64,000 bases of DNA from Termitomyces sp. T153 (GCA_018296165.2 JACKQL020000013.1:930001-994000); one strand, 5' to 3'. Numbered from the stretch's first letter, positions 51,119 through 62,999 are shown. The notes: a model not told the origin generated them from the sequence alone. Translations and numbers: made by a program.

Positions 51119-52266
51119 TGTCATGACCCACTTTCTGGACCCCCAAACATCATTCCCAACCTGCTCACTGCCCCAGAGTTACCCCCAACATCCCCTCAAA
51201 CTCCCACAACCTTTGTTGACTTACAATGCCTACTTCAGACAACTTCAATGCTTCTCCAGCAAACCCCAACAGCCCCCTGGCTAACTCCAATGCCTTCTTC
51301 ACAGCCATTGACACTTCCCTTGACTCTCCTGAGCCCCTGGAACCCTCCCCCACTATTCCTGACTCCAGCACACATCACCAACTCATCTCTCTGATTCACC
51401 TAACCTACTCCAGAGCATTACATTGACTCCAGAATGGCTCACATCCTCAATTGATCCCATCAGAATATCACTGAAGCCTGTCTCCTGATCACAACCAACA
51501 CCTGTCAACTCTGTGCAGCTCTGTCAAGCCCCACCACCACATCCACTGTCCCCTGAAGCTCTCCAGTAGTCAGTATAAAAGTCATAGAATAGCTCCTTGT
51601 ACTCTAGTCTTGATATTACCCACCTATTGCCTTACCTGATGTGTTTCTGATTGTCTCCATCTCATATTTTGTGTTCCATGTTACATTTCCCTTTACTCTC
51701 AGTTTCCCAGTCTTGTCTCATCTCTATTTTCATTATTGCCTCATTATTGTTTCATATCTCTACTTGAATCTATTTTTGTTCTCATCTCAATCTCATCTTG
51801 ACTCCATCTCATCTGGTTCAACTCCATTTCCATTATTGTGTTCAAGTCCTTTCAACCCTAATGCCTTTACAAACTCTGCACTTACAATTACAAACTCAAA
51901 CATTCTTTAAACTAACTCTGGACTCTGCTATCTGCTTGTCTCTGAAACCCATCAATATCTGTTGATTCCCCATTGAGCTCTGGCTCTGCTCTCATCACTT
52001 GTGTAGCCTTCACTTACCCCACACCTTCAATACTTGCTTCCAGACTTGTACCTGACACTTCCTCAAGCCTGACCCTTCCCCCACAACTCATCTTAGACTT
52101 CTCCAACCACCCCAGACTTGTTCAGACCACTCTTCATTGCTTACCCTCACAAGTCCCTAATGTTTAGACCCTTTCTGAATGCCTAGTTATCAGTGTAGGA
52201 CATCTCATCTGCCTAGTAAGGATCCACCCAGTGTAGCTGAGCCTGTATGATTAGTGGAACCTGACA
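51119..52266 (+). repeat. 3' LTR of the LARD-like element
   Basis: TGTCATGACC...GAACCTGACA; direct copy of 43362-44501. Followed without spacer by the same LTR in reverse orientation. Confidence 0.88.
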
Positions 52267-53400
52267 CTGCTGACCATTGAGGCTCAGCTTAACTAGGCAA
52301 GTCCTTACTAGGCAGACACAGTGTCCTGCACTAATAACCTAGCACTTTGGAGAGGTCCAGACTTCAGATACTTGCAAGGATAAGCCAAGGAGAGTGGTCT
52401 GAGCAGGTCTGAAGTGGTCTGAGGAAGTCTAAGACAAGGTATAGGGAAGAGTTGAGCTTGGAGAAGTCCTAGGTACAAGTCCAAGGGCAAGTATTGATGT
52501 TGCAGGGCAAATGGAGGCTACACAAGTAATGGGAGCAGGGCCAGAGTTTGATGGGGGATCAATGGATGTTGATGGATTTTGCAGCCAAGCATAAAGTGAG
52601 GTCCAAAGTTGGTTAAGAATGTTTTGGTGCTTGTGATTGTAAGTGCAGAGTTTGTAATGGCATTAGAGTTGGAAGAGATTTGGACATGACAAAGGAAATA
52701 AAAACAAGCAAGACAAGATGGAGTCAAGGCAAGATTGGGATGAGAACAAAAATATATTGAAGTGGAGATACAAAATGATAATAAGATGATATGAGTAATG
52801 GAGATGAGACAAGACAAGGAGACTGAAGTAAGACTAGGAGACTGAGAGAAGAGAAAATGTAACAAGAAACACAAAACACAAAGAGACAAACAATCAGAAC
52901 ATAGAAAGGCAGGTAATATCAAGACTAGAGTATGGGATGCTACTCTACAACTTATATACTAACTACTGGGGTTCTGGGGACAGCAGGTCTGGCAGCAGGG
53001 CTCATTGGAGTTGCACAGAGTTAATGGGTGTCAGTTATGATCAGTAGACTGGCTGCAGTAATATAGTGATGGGATCAAACAGGAATGTGGGCCACTCCAG
53101 AGTTGTCATGATGCTTCAGAGTGGGTCAGATAAGTCAAAGTGACAAAGCAGTGATGTATGCTGGCATCAGGAATAGTGGGGGCAGGTTCTAGGGGCTCAG
53201 AAGATAAATGCTGGGGTCTGCAGGGAATGTGTCAGAGTGAGCCAGGGGGCTGTCAGAGTTTGCTGAAGAAGTATCAGAGTTAGCCGGGATAAGCATCATG
53301 AGAGAACAAGAATTGGGGAAGTTGAAGAGATGCTGGGAGGACTCCAGAGAAGTGAGGCAGCTTGGTGAGAGGTGTGGAGGTCTAAGAACAGGTCATGACA
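52267..53400 (-). repeat. Inverted copy of the same LTR
   Basis: Reads on the minus strand from TGTCATGACC (ending at 53400) to a point a few bases short of the normal LTR end. Together with 51119-52266 it forms a near-palindrome of about 1.1-kb arms. The terminal bases at the centre are altered or lost and there is no target duplication, so it arose by rearrangement or by insertion followed by deletion. Confidence 0.82.
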
Positions 53401-53671
53401 GGTAAGTGTATCAAAAGTACAAGAAGTGTAAAAATGTACTGTAGTACCATACCTCAGTTATACTTTACAGAATGTCAAATGAACTGAAGTATAATAGAAA
53501 AGAAAAATATATTTAAGGAAGGCACAGCCAAATATATGTGATCTACACATACTTAGTACACATGCTCCTAACCTCAGTTCTTGACAGAGTAGAAAGACCA
53601 CTAGAAAATGTTTGTATAGCTAAATGCTCAATCTTGCCAAGAGTGTAGCACAGAGTCTTATTAGCACCAGG
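53401..53671 (-). pseudogene. gag fragment of another LTR element, downstream part
   Basis: On the minus strand this continues the gag frame broken by the solo LTR (YPGANKTLCYTLGKIEHLAI). It ends at the inverted LTR at 53400. Confidence 0.5.
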
Positions 53672-55051
53672 TGTCAGGTTCCACTGACCACAGGGGCTCA
53701 GCTTAACTAGGCAAGTCCTTACTAGGCAGATGCAATGTCCTGTGCTTATAACCTAGCTGTCAGGTTCCACTGACCATGGAGGCTCAGCTTAACTGGGTGA
53801 GTCCTTACTAGGTGGACACAATGTCCTGCATTTATAACCTGGCACTCTGGGATGGTCCAGACTTCAGATACTTGTGAGGATAAAGGAAGGAAAGCAGTCT
53901 GAGCAAGTCTTGGGTAGTCCAAGGAAGTCTAAGACCAGGTACAGTAAATTTTGAGTTTAGAGGCATGTTAGGTGGTAAATGAAGGCTGAAGTGTGTTGGG
54001 GAAACTCTGGAGAAGCAGGGTGGCTTGGAAAGAGGTCTGTGAGTCTGGGAGTGGGTTGTGACACTAGCACTCCAGAGTAGGTCTGGACTTCAGATACTTG
54101 TGAGAAGCTATTGGAAGCAGTCCAAGTGAGTCTGGAGTAGTCTGAGGAAGTCTAAGACCAGGTACAATAAGTGTTGGGCTTGCAAGGGCATCAGGCACAA
54201 GTCTGTAGGCAAATGTATAGATGGTGGGGCAAGCAGAGACTTTGCAAGTGATGGGAGCAGGCCAGAGTTTGATGAGGATCAATTAATGGTGATGTGTTCT
54301 GGGGCCAAGCATAGAGTGAGGTCCTGAGTTAAGTTAAACATAGGCATGGAGTTTGTAATGATGTCAGAGTTGAAAGAAATTTAGGAATGATAAAGGGAAT
54401 AGAGATAGATGAGGCAAGACAGAGTCAAGACAAGACAGAAACAAGAACAAAATAGAATTGAGAAAGATAGACAAGACTAGAGATAGAAATAGAGAGAAGG
54501 CCAAGAGACATAATAAACACAGAACAAAACAAGAAACAGTAACTAAGGTAATGCAATATCAACTAGGGTAACAGATGCTACTCTACCAACTTATATACTG
54601 ACTACTGGACTCCTCCAGGAATTGGGGGTGTGACAGCAGGACTCATTGGAGCTGCATGGGATTGACAGGTGTCAGTTCTGCTCAGATAGTGGGCCACATT
54701 GATGTTCTGATGGGGACTGATGGGAATGCAGTCCACTCCATAGTTCTCAGGAAGTTCTGGAGGGGTCAAGTGGGTTGTAGGAACAAGCTAGCAATGTGTG
54801 CCTGGGTCATGGGAGATGTTGGAGAGGCTTGGATGCCTCATGGGAGAGAAGGGAAACTGAGGAGGCCCATAGGGGATGTGCTGGGGTTTGTCAAAAGGTT
54901 GTTGGAGTTTGCTGGAGAAGCATCAGAGATAGCCAGGGCAGGTGCTGTGGGTGGACAAAGGTTGGAGCAAGTCATGGGGATGTTGGGGGGAACTCCAGAA
55001 AAGCAGGGTAGCTTGGGAAGGGGCCCAAAGGTCTGGGAGTGGGTCATGACA
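53672..55051 (-). repeat. Solo LTR with target duplication CCAGG, containing a nested LTR
   Basis: Same LTR family as the LARD-like element in minus orientation. Flanked by identical CCAGG at 53667-53671 and 55052-55056. Its sequence runs 53672-53757 and resumes at 54069; the interval is a younger LTR insertion. Confidence 0.88.
53758..54063 (-). repeat. Internally deleted solo LTR nested in a solo LTR
   Basis: 306 bp with complete ends (TGTCAGGTTCC...GTTGTGACA) but most of the middle missing. Flanked by CTAGC at 53753-53757 and 54064-54068, a perfect five-base target duplication. Confidence 0.85.
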
Positions 55052-55056
55052 CCAGG

Positions 55057-55640
55057 ATAAAATTTTTATAATGGCTGCCTTCCATTTGCTATAGGTATAG
55101 TGGTGAGCAGCAGCAATGCCAGGAGGAGTGACCATGTTGCTAAATTCTGAGATCCCAAGCCAACTTTCTGCAGCATTGTAGGAGATGCAGCAAGCCATGT
55201 ATTTCTTTTTCTGAGTCTTGTCAGTAATGCCACAGTCACCAAACAGATATTCACAGAAGTATTCCACTAACTTGCAAAGATAGGACTCATTTGACTTAGG
55301 AGTGGCAGACAAGATGTCTGTTGTTAGCCATTGCAATTATTGGTAAAGATGTGAAAAGTGGATAAGTATTGGTAAGAGCTGGTAAAGTTCAGAAAGAAAG
55401 TGGAAAAGTTGAGGAGCATTAGTGGCAAGAAGGGGCTCTAAGAAAACTGAGAATGAGATCCTGAAAAGAGGTTGTCAATTTTTTCAATAGGATTGAGTTC
55501 CTAGTGGCATGGAGTTTGTTGGCAAGGTTGTTCAGTGCTGGTGACAGAGGGGATGGGGATGGAGTCATAGGATTTTCAAAGGGGTTGAACTGGCATGAAG
55601 TGGGTACAAAATGCAAGCAACTTGTTGCTTGCACATGGGT
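55057..55640 (-). pseudogene. gag fragment of another LTR element, N-terminal part
   Basis: Minus-strand frames 55419-55634 (KLHATRNSILLKKLTTSFQD) and 55066-55336 (LVEYFCEYLFGDCGITD, SYNAAESWLGISEFSN) match the retroelement capsid common in Agaricomycetes. The expected continuation lies beyond the solo LTR at 53401-53671. No pol follows. Confidence 0.7.
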
Positions 55641-58200
55641 TTCTGGTAGAATCTTGCTCTATTTACTAACCCTTGTGGTGGGCTCCATAGTGATGCCTGT
55701 ACTGCCTAGCTGCCATGCAGGAAACACAAACAACCAGTGATTTTGAAAGCAGTCAATGCAAAGCAGTGATGGAAGAGCATGGGAGACAGGAGTGGGAGGT
55801 CAGGAGTTTGTGCAAGCATTGAGAAAGAAATGATTCTTATTTCCAAGTCTGAGAGATTCTTGAGTCAGCAGCAGGTATGAATGGACTAAATAAATGAGAA
55901 TTGCAAGTCAAACTCAGTTGACTCAGGTGTCAGGAGGAGGGGAAGACTCAAGTGTGGAAAGGATGCTAGCACTTGCCTTAGTTGCTAGATGGTAACAAAA
56001 GAGATGGCAGGGTGCTAGAGTTGCTAGCAAAGCAGTGACATGATGAGAAGTTGCTGGACCTGCAAAGTTGTTAGTGAAAGAGGTAGCAAAATCAGATACC
56101 AGCCATAAGTGCTAGTGCAAGGCATAAACTTGGCAAAATAGTACCTGAAGATAGTACTAGGAAGAAAGACTAAGGCAGTGAAGATTGCTATCCCAACAAT
56201 GTCAGAACAACAGTCACTAGGAGAGCACTAGAGTGAGCAAAGAAAGCTTAGCATCAAGAGATAGATCTGAACTCAAGGCTATAATAGTGTACAATTCTTC
56301 AATGGTATATAGAAAACATCACAGTATTCATAGTAAGTAGGCAAAATGAAACCAAAAAGAGATCACAATGGTAAGTAAAGGTCAACTGGTTGTCAGCAAC
56401 ACAGGCAAGTCAGGTGGAATGTCAGATGAAATGTAATAAACCAAAGAACAGCTAAAGACAACAACTGAAATGACAGCTAGTATGTGGTCATAATGTTGTC
56501 ATCATACAAAGGGAAAAAAACTAAATCAAGGCAAATGAAAACAGATTAATGATACCAAAAGAAGTAAAAGAATGGCCACATTGCTAGAGACAGCTGCTAG
56601 AGGTCTTAAAGGAAAATTGTCTGATGGCCTGAGGGCCTAGACCACACATGACTGTTGTGTGGTGTAAAAACCAGAAAAATCTGAGAAGTTGTAAAACATA
56701 TGAAAAATCAGAAATCCATGCTTAGCAGGAATAAGGTCTTATCAGCAGCTTAGTGGAATGTCTCCAACATAAAATAAAACCAACCAATCCCATAGTAGGC
56801 AATATGTCTGGCAGTGAACCAGCTGAACACTACAAAGAATATTGATGAAGTTTGGCAAGAAACATCACTAGTGTGTAGTTACTGACCCTGGCAATTCCAG
56901 GATAAAGGGGGGTAGACACCAGCTAGATGAGTTGGGTTGACTTGATGTTGGTAGACAATTCCTATCTTATACATTGCCATTAGCCCTCCCAAAGAACTGT
57001 AAATGCTTTTTTTGCCATTTACTTAATGTGGAAAAAAACAATACATTTTCATTAAAAATGAGAGTATTTCATTTTTACAAATTATCTGAGCTGAAACACC
57101 TCAAAAACTAACTGAGATGGAGAGATTCCAGACCTCAATGTGGAGGTAGTCAATGGTGAGATGGCAGACCTTGTACTACCTGGCATTGTGTTGTACCAGC
57201 TAGTACCATCTCACTCTAACTATGCAGGGATTTACTGATGAATATATATACAAGTTTCAGAACAAGGCTATTGTGGGTGCCAGTGGGAGCTTTAGTGAAG
57301 TCAAAGTGAAGTGGTCATAGATGGCTATGCCTGCTGATGGCTATGATGAACAACCCTTGCAGTCATCTGGCAGCCATACTGCCAGCACTATGACAAAATA
57401 CTCCCTCCTGATCATCATGTCACATCCTTCTCCTACTGAAGAATCTTTATTGATCTCTCCTCAGCCTCTGTTTAGGCCTGTCATGTTCTCTCTTCCTCAA
57501 ACATGGACTGTCCTCAGTCTCTAATTGGTTTGATATACCTAGTGAAGGCTAATTCCACTTTGTGGAACCTGCTGCAGTCAGGGCCAACAATTCTTGAGAA
57601 TAATTTGCTTGCCATAAGACGTCGATCCTTAGCCATCTCTTCCTTCCCCAGTGGAACTGCCACCATACTGAACTGTCTCCAATAACTTGCCTCTCATTAC
57701 AATCCAGTCTCCTCCTATTATTGTCCTTGATCCTTCTCCCAAAATTGTATCATGACCAGATGAATGAAGCACTCTTTTTATGACATCATGCTGAAGTCAA
57801 TGAAATCATTGATTCTCTTGTTTCAGAATTGATACTTTAGTTGATGCCTCTAAAGAACCTCATTTTGCAGAATTAGCCATCAAGGGTTTGAATATTGCCA
57901 ATACTACATGGCAAGAGCTAGTTGTAGAGGGTGCTGAATGGCCACAACATTTCCTGGTTCAAACAACCTGTGCTGATCTTTAGTGTCTAAGGATTACAAC
58001 AAAACAAGTTTAGTCACTTTCACCAATTAGCATTTTCATTAACAAAATTCCCACATCAATGGAGGGCTCAGGCTCTTTGACCTTGCCTTTTGTCCTTTCT
58101 CTTGGTGGAGAAGCACAGGTGCTTGGCTGCCTTCTCCTTGTCTGTCAATGAGGAAGGCAGGGTATCATTCAAATGGAAGGGACAAACTGAATCCTAAGTA
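55641..58200. other. Unassigned CpG-poor sequence
   Basis: About 2.5 kb, A-rich in the left half. Short plus-strand frames at 57321-57685 show no family. Possibly the leader and LTR of the gag-bearing element plus older relics. CpG returns at about 58.2 kb. Confidence 0.4.
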
Positions 58201-58301
58201 TAACACTGCATACTGATTACTTCGGCTTTCCTCGAAGTTTCAAAACCGATCATCATGACCACGATTATACAGTTCAAGTACGAAATATAGAGCTCTTCTT
58301 A

Positions 58302-60514
58302 TCATACCACCACAAGTACACCTTCCGATGCCTGCACGATAATCTCACCACCGGCCATTTGTTCTTCGACAAGTTGTCCAACTGCCACACCCGAAGCAAA
58401 ATTCTGACCCGCCCATGTGGTTACATCGGCTTCTTTGATATCAGCCCCCGGTGCAGACAAACGGCGCACAGTGACAGGTTGTTGAGGATTCTTCAAGAAG
58501 TCGGAAATGTCAAATGTCACCGTGGGACGAGGTATGGTCTGTGTTTGGTTGAAAATCTCGAGGTTAAGAAGGACGAATTTTGTCGGGAACTCGTTCCCCG
58601 AGGGTAACTCAGTATCCCAGAATCCATACACAACCAATTGTCCCTCCGACATGTCTCCAAGTGCAGTGGTTATGGATGATCCGTTATGTTGCCTTCCAGG
58701 GTAAATGTTCGCTATCTTCAGTGTCTTGGAGTGGCCCAAGGTCTCCGCGACGAATAAATACGCTGAATACGATGGGAATACCTTGACCGGCCCATTCATG
58801 TTTTGGACAGGATACCTAAACACTATTCAGTCTCAAGACTCCTCACTCAGACGTAATCACAAACCATAGATTATACAAACTCAATCCTGGAGAAAGACCT
58901 TATCGAGGAAGCCTTGTCGGACAAACACGGACCTTACATACCTCCATGATTGAGCTGCGTGCTACTTTGCAGAGCCAAAGGGCCTCCCTGATGAATATAC
59001 AAGCTAGTGACATTAGTGCGCTGATCTTTGATACATGAAAACGACAAACCGAGAAACATTGAGAGACGCTGCATATAATGTGGTATCAAGCTGAAGACAG
59101 TTCTTGAATTCATAGTGAAGATCGTGAGAGTAGAACAACTCACTAGCCATAGTGCCTGTCCAAATGTGTTGCTGACGCCATCTTTTCCAGAACAAGAAAT
59201 TGAGTTGTATTCACCTAGCATTGACCGAGAATCAACACATCTCTGGCAATAAAGGCAGGGAGAGGAATATACCAATGAGGAAAGAATGAGATCCAAGTTG
59301 TTCACGGACAGACTTAATCCGCGGTTGCCAAAGGTCCAGATACCTACAGTGCCGTCACAATTCTAACGCAGCTAAGGACCAAGGCCTGACGTACATTGCC
59401 AAACGCGTATGGTTGACCTACAATAAAAAGTCGAAACTTCGATTTCATGTAACATGGAGAACTCAACACACCAGATTGGGTAATGTCGCAACTGCAGTTC
59501 TTGGAGGATCACATACCTGGGTCCTACATCACGCACCATATAAAACAAGTTGATATAAAGGCGGGCTCACACTATATTGGTAGGTATGTTCACTGCAGGT
59601 TCGCACAACACCTTCACTGTTGGCGCCAGTTGCAAGAGCGCTCACACAATCCAGCTGTGAGGAGGCGCCAGGCGCGTCATACGGCCAGAGTGGGTCTTCA
59701 ACAGTGACCGCGACCTGAAAACGAGGCGCAGCGAAACCTAGCATATCAGATATGTTTTTGGCCCATGTCTGGTTGATCCGGAATTTCAAATTGCCCGTTT
59801 AGATGATAGTACACCAATGCTTACGCTCCATATGGCACTGTAATTCTGAGGGATAAAACTCAAATAGTGATCAGGCTCATTGCCGACTGTAACTTGGTAT
59901 GAATCAACGTCAAAGATTTAGTAAATTGGCGCTCACTTTCAAATAGGTATGGTTGACTGGAGTCAAGACCGTTGACAGCAGATTCTGCAACACTCAAAGC
60001 GCCCTCATAATTCAGGTCATGAAGATCCTGTAACTATAGATTGATCTTGCGCATCACGGTTGATTAGAAAGAGATTTACCAAAGTGACAGTGACCTCAGT
60101 CCCTTCCGGCAGTAGCTTGACCGACTCCCAAAATCCCGGTCCAATGGTAGTATTGCGCAAAGCCCCGGTAGCGTCAATGAAGTTGAAAAGAGCGGCTTCT
60201 TGGGAGGCATTCCAGTACGTCGAATCTGCGGTGATTCCCCCGATTCTTACTTCTGCAGATGTTCCTGTTCGGTTTTTAAGATTCTCAAGTAAGTTTTTCG
60301 TAAGAACGTTGGGGGAAGTGGTGTTCCCCACAAATTCTTCAAAAAATGCTGTTTCAATGCTGAAGCTTCCGAGAGCAGGGTGGAGAGTGTGTGATGCAGT
60401 CGAAGGGAGAGATGGGGATCCACTCAGCTTCAAATTGGTCAGCGCAAAAACGTTGGGCAGAAGGAAAACAGAAATCGCGGCGCTCATCAGACACTCAGAA
60501 AAGATTCGAGGCAT
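58302..60514 (-). CDS. Secreted beta-glucuronidase, glycoside hydrolase family 79
   Basis: Twelve exons (60080-60514, 59937-60027, 59825-59886, 59571-59768, 59472-59516, 59395-59417, 59273-59343, 59144-59214, 59050-59090, 58942-59003, 58865-58886, 58302-58815) give 544 aa. Residues 10-24 (MSAAISVFLLPNVFA) form a signal peptide core. GH79 landmarks are RIGGITADSTYW, EIGNEPDHYLSF with the acid/base Glu, CSEHTYQYSVCD, and GEYNSISCSG with the nucleophile Glu. The C-terminal 170 residues form a beta-sandwich-like domain. GH79 enzymes release glucuronic acid or its 4-O-methyl form from arabinogalactan-type glycans. The gene borders the transposon block directly (about 100 bp) yet is intact. Confidence 0.93.
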
Positions 60515-61440
60515 ATTGCTTTTCGAAGACGTTGATCAACCTCGCGGTTCTTATGCACAAAATTAGAGCGGCCCGTGTCTACGCACATTAGCGGGACGTT
60601 GAATGTTCACATGGTGGTTGGACAACGAACGATTGCACAAAAGGTAACGAACGCACAAAAGGCGCGTGACGTTGATTAACTTCTCATATATAGATTACTG
60701 TAGCTCGGAATACAAATTTCTCACACTCACTTCAAGCTCCGCGCGGTCATGCCTTCCACGGAAATTAGCATCCCGCTTTGCCGTGGAATCGGCAAGCGTG
60801 ACAATGCCTCATCCTCGACGAGGGGACTCGACAACGAGAACACATCTTGACTCAGGGAATCACTTCAGGTAGTGTATATTAACTCTATTGAAACAATGCT
60901 TGGGCTGTTCTTCAAGAAACCTTTTTTGTCCGACTGGTACTTACTCCGAGCGATGTCCACAACAGAGCACCCTCCCAAAAACGGTCCACAGAACATCCAC
61001 ACATTGACATTCTTTGGTACGAGACTACAGGCAAGTACTCTAGGCTAAGGTTCCAACTTTGTTTACCGTTTTTTAACGGTGAAACCGTTTACTTTCAAAC
61101 TTTTGCTGTTTAGTTTAACAGTGGCTGTAAACGATACACCAGCCACGTGCGCAAAGGATGTTCCGAATGATTAGAATGAATGAATGAATGAATGAGTTCT
61201 ATTTATGCCGCCGACAAGCCACAATGCTGGGCTAAGAGGCGGGGGTAAAGTAACAAAGTACTCTACTCCGATAATGTAATTATGTGTCCATTGTGCCTAG
61301 GGCGCGAATGATTAGATCACTAAGATTTATGAATGGACCTGGCCCGGATCAAGGTTATCCAGTTACCCGGTGCCCCTACGTTCAAGGATTGTATATATGT
61401 ACTCGTCCAATTTCTCCAAACCTATTTTCTATCTACATCC
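60515..61440. promoter_or_regulatory. Divergent promoter region between GH79 and racemase genes
   Basis: 926 bp separating two start codons. Contains a perfect hairpin ACCGTT-TTTT-AACGGT at 61065-61080 followed by a further AAACCGTTT, and a (GAAT)n microsatellite at 61174-61196. No gene seen. Confidence 0.5.
61174..61196. repeat. (GAAT)n microsatellite
   Basis: Five full GAAT/ATGA tetranucleotide units in the promoter region of the racemase gene. Confidence 0.85.
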
Positions 61441-62999
61441 ATGGCGCTGTCTGGAATAAAAGTCGTTGAAGTGAGTAGATTCTATATGAACCGAGTTGAA
61501 AATCACTCGCTGATATTTCTCCAGTTTGGAGGTCTTGCTCCCGGCCCATTCGCCGGTCTCGTTCTAGCAGACAACGGTGCCACTGTGATACGCATCGACA
61601 AGCCCGAATCGTCAAATGTAGACGTCTTATGTCGCGGAAAGCGTTCCATTGCGATCAATCCTAAAATACCCAGTGGAAAAGAAGCTCTGCTGAAGCTAAT
61701 CTCTTCAGCGGATGTTTTGATTGATCCTTTCAGACCTGGCGTTTTAGAACGACTTGGTTTAGGACCGGAGGTGTTCTTAGGGAATGCTGAGCATAAAGGT
61801 CTAAATCCTAGGTTAATATATGGAAGAGTAGTAGGGTGCGTGACTTTTTATACATTGTAGACATGGGCTTATGTGTTCGTTTAGGTTCCCTAGGACAGGT
61901 ATCACCATTCTTAACTGATCTGTGCTGAACATTTGATTCACTGCGACCAGGTCCTTATAAAGATATGGCAGGTGCGTCACCCGTCGCCCCCGGTATCAAC
62001 GAGGCAAATTGATCCCCCCTGGGTAGGCCATGATATCAATTATATCGCTGTGAGCGGTGCTTTAGCAGTAAGGACATTCGTTACAATGTGATGTTTAACC
62101 TTGTGTTGAATACCCTTTTAGACACTCCCAGGTTCCGAGAAACCCACGTTCCCCGCGAACCTTCTCGCGGATTTTGCGGGTGGGGGTATGACCTGTGCCA
62201 TGGGAATACTCCTCGCTTTGATTGAACGAGGAAATAGTGGACGTGGGCAAGTTGTCAACACCGATATGGTCTATTTTCTTTCCTCCCATTGGCGGACGCA
62301 ATGCTCACGTTTTCCAAAGGTGTCTGGGGCGCGTTATATCGCTGCTTACCCTTTAATACATACGTTAATGCCCAATTCGCCTCTGTTCAATGACGCACGA
62401 GGGAAGAATTTGCTTGATGGAGGAACACCATTTTATGATGTCTACGTTTGCAAAGATGGACAGTACATGACCGTCGGATGCATTGAGCCCCAATTCTTTA
62501 AGGTGTTTATCAATAGGTTTCTAGAGGCTTTGCCCAAAGGCTTTCACCTCGATGGCTGGAGGCCCAGTCCTCAAACCCGAACTAACCGTGATGATTGGGG
62601 CAAGCTCAAAGATTTCATGGTCAACGGCTTCAAGACAAATACTAGAGACTACTGGGGTACCGTGTTTCACGGTACGCACCATCCGACTTTTGATTTATTA
62701 TTTCGCTGACTGACCGTACTTTTGAAGAAACTGACGCCTGTGCTCTCCCGGTCCTAACACCAGAAGAAGCTCGAGCTACCACGTCCCCTGACGAGCCTTT
62801 CCCTGCAGCTCATCCCCGTGTCCTTGGTTCACAGCCTGTGAAGTCAGCTCCACCCATTCTTCACCTAAAAGCAGGACAACATACGCAGGAAATTCTATCT
62901 GAATTAGGATTCGGTGACAAAGAGGTCAGACGGCTTGCAATTGATGGCGCGCTTGGCAAAGAAGCACGTTCAACTGTTGGATCTGGCCATAAGCTCTGA
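61441..62999 (+). CDS. Alpha-methylacyl-CoA racemase (CaiB/BaiF family III)
   Basis: Eight exons (61441-61470, 61525-61835, 61885-61898, 61951-61971, 62027-62067, 62122-62268, 62320-62671, 62728-62999) give 395 aa. Family landmarks: FGGLAPGPFAGLVLADNGA near the N-terminus, PFRPGVLERLGLGP, GPYKDMAGHDINYIAVSGAL with the catalytic His/Asp neighbourhood, LADFAGGGM, and YVCKDGQYMTVGCIEPQF with the conserved Glu. It would interconvert (2R)- and (2S)-methylacyl-CoA so that branched acids can enter beta-oxidation. The C-terminus is GHKL, at best a weak PTS1. Two exons are very short (14 and 21 nt). It lies 242 bp upstream of, and in line with, an acyl-CoA dehydrogenase gene. Donor of the intron at 62269 is an unusual GTCTAT. 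Confidence 0.93.

Larger units (their letters stand above)
43362..52266 (+). mobile_element. Long-LTR retroelement without pol (LARD-like), 8.9 kb
   Basis: Two direct LTRs of about 1.14 kb (43362-44501 and 51119-52266), each beginning TGT(T/C)ATGACC and ending GAACCTGACA, enclose 6.6 kb. A likely primer-binding site just inside the left LTR (TAATATCAAGACT, a mutated TGGTATCAGAGC-type initiator-Met site) and a polypurine tract GAAGGAGAGGTGA before the right LTR fix the orientation as plus. I find no gag, protease, reverse transcriptase or integrase inside. The left flank is the Helitron; the right side abuts an inverted LTR without a target duplication. Confidence 0.8.
32040..58200. other. CpG-depleted transposable-element block
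   Basis: Across about 26 kb the dinucleotide CG is almost absent while TG and CA are common. By eye I found none between about 32.89 and 36.02 kb. On both sides (before about 32.0 kb, after about 58.2 kb) CG is normal. The block holds nested retroelements, a Helitron and relics, nearly all with broken frames. This is the expected result of long-term cytosine methylation at CG and deamination. Confidence 0.9.

Noticed and set aside
52267..53400. Treating the inverted LTR as the end of a second complete element
   Set aside because: No partner LTR in minus orientation with an internal domain follows. The sequence to the right is gag of another family.
57321..57685. Plus-strand frames near the right edge of the transposon block
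   Set aside because: Two short unrelated frames without family resemblance in CpG-poor DNA; not supportable as a gene.
59571..59768. Possible intron inside the GH79 exon (GTCGCGGTC...CACAG)
   Set aside because: The segment reads in frame as a GH79-like stretch (EDPLWPYDAPG) that the family has at this point, so it is kept as coding.
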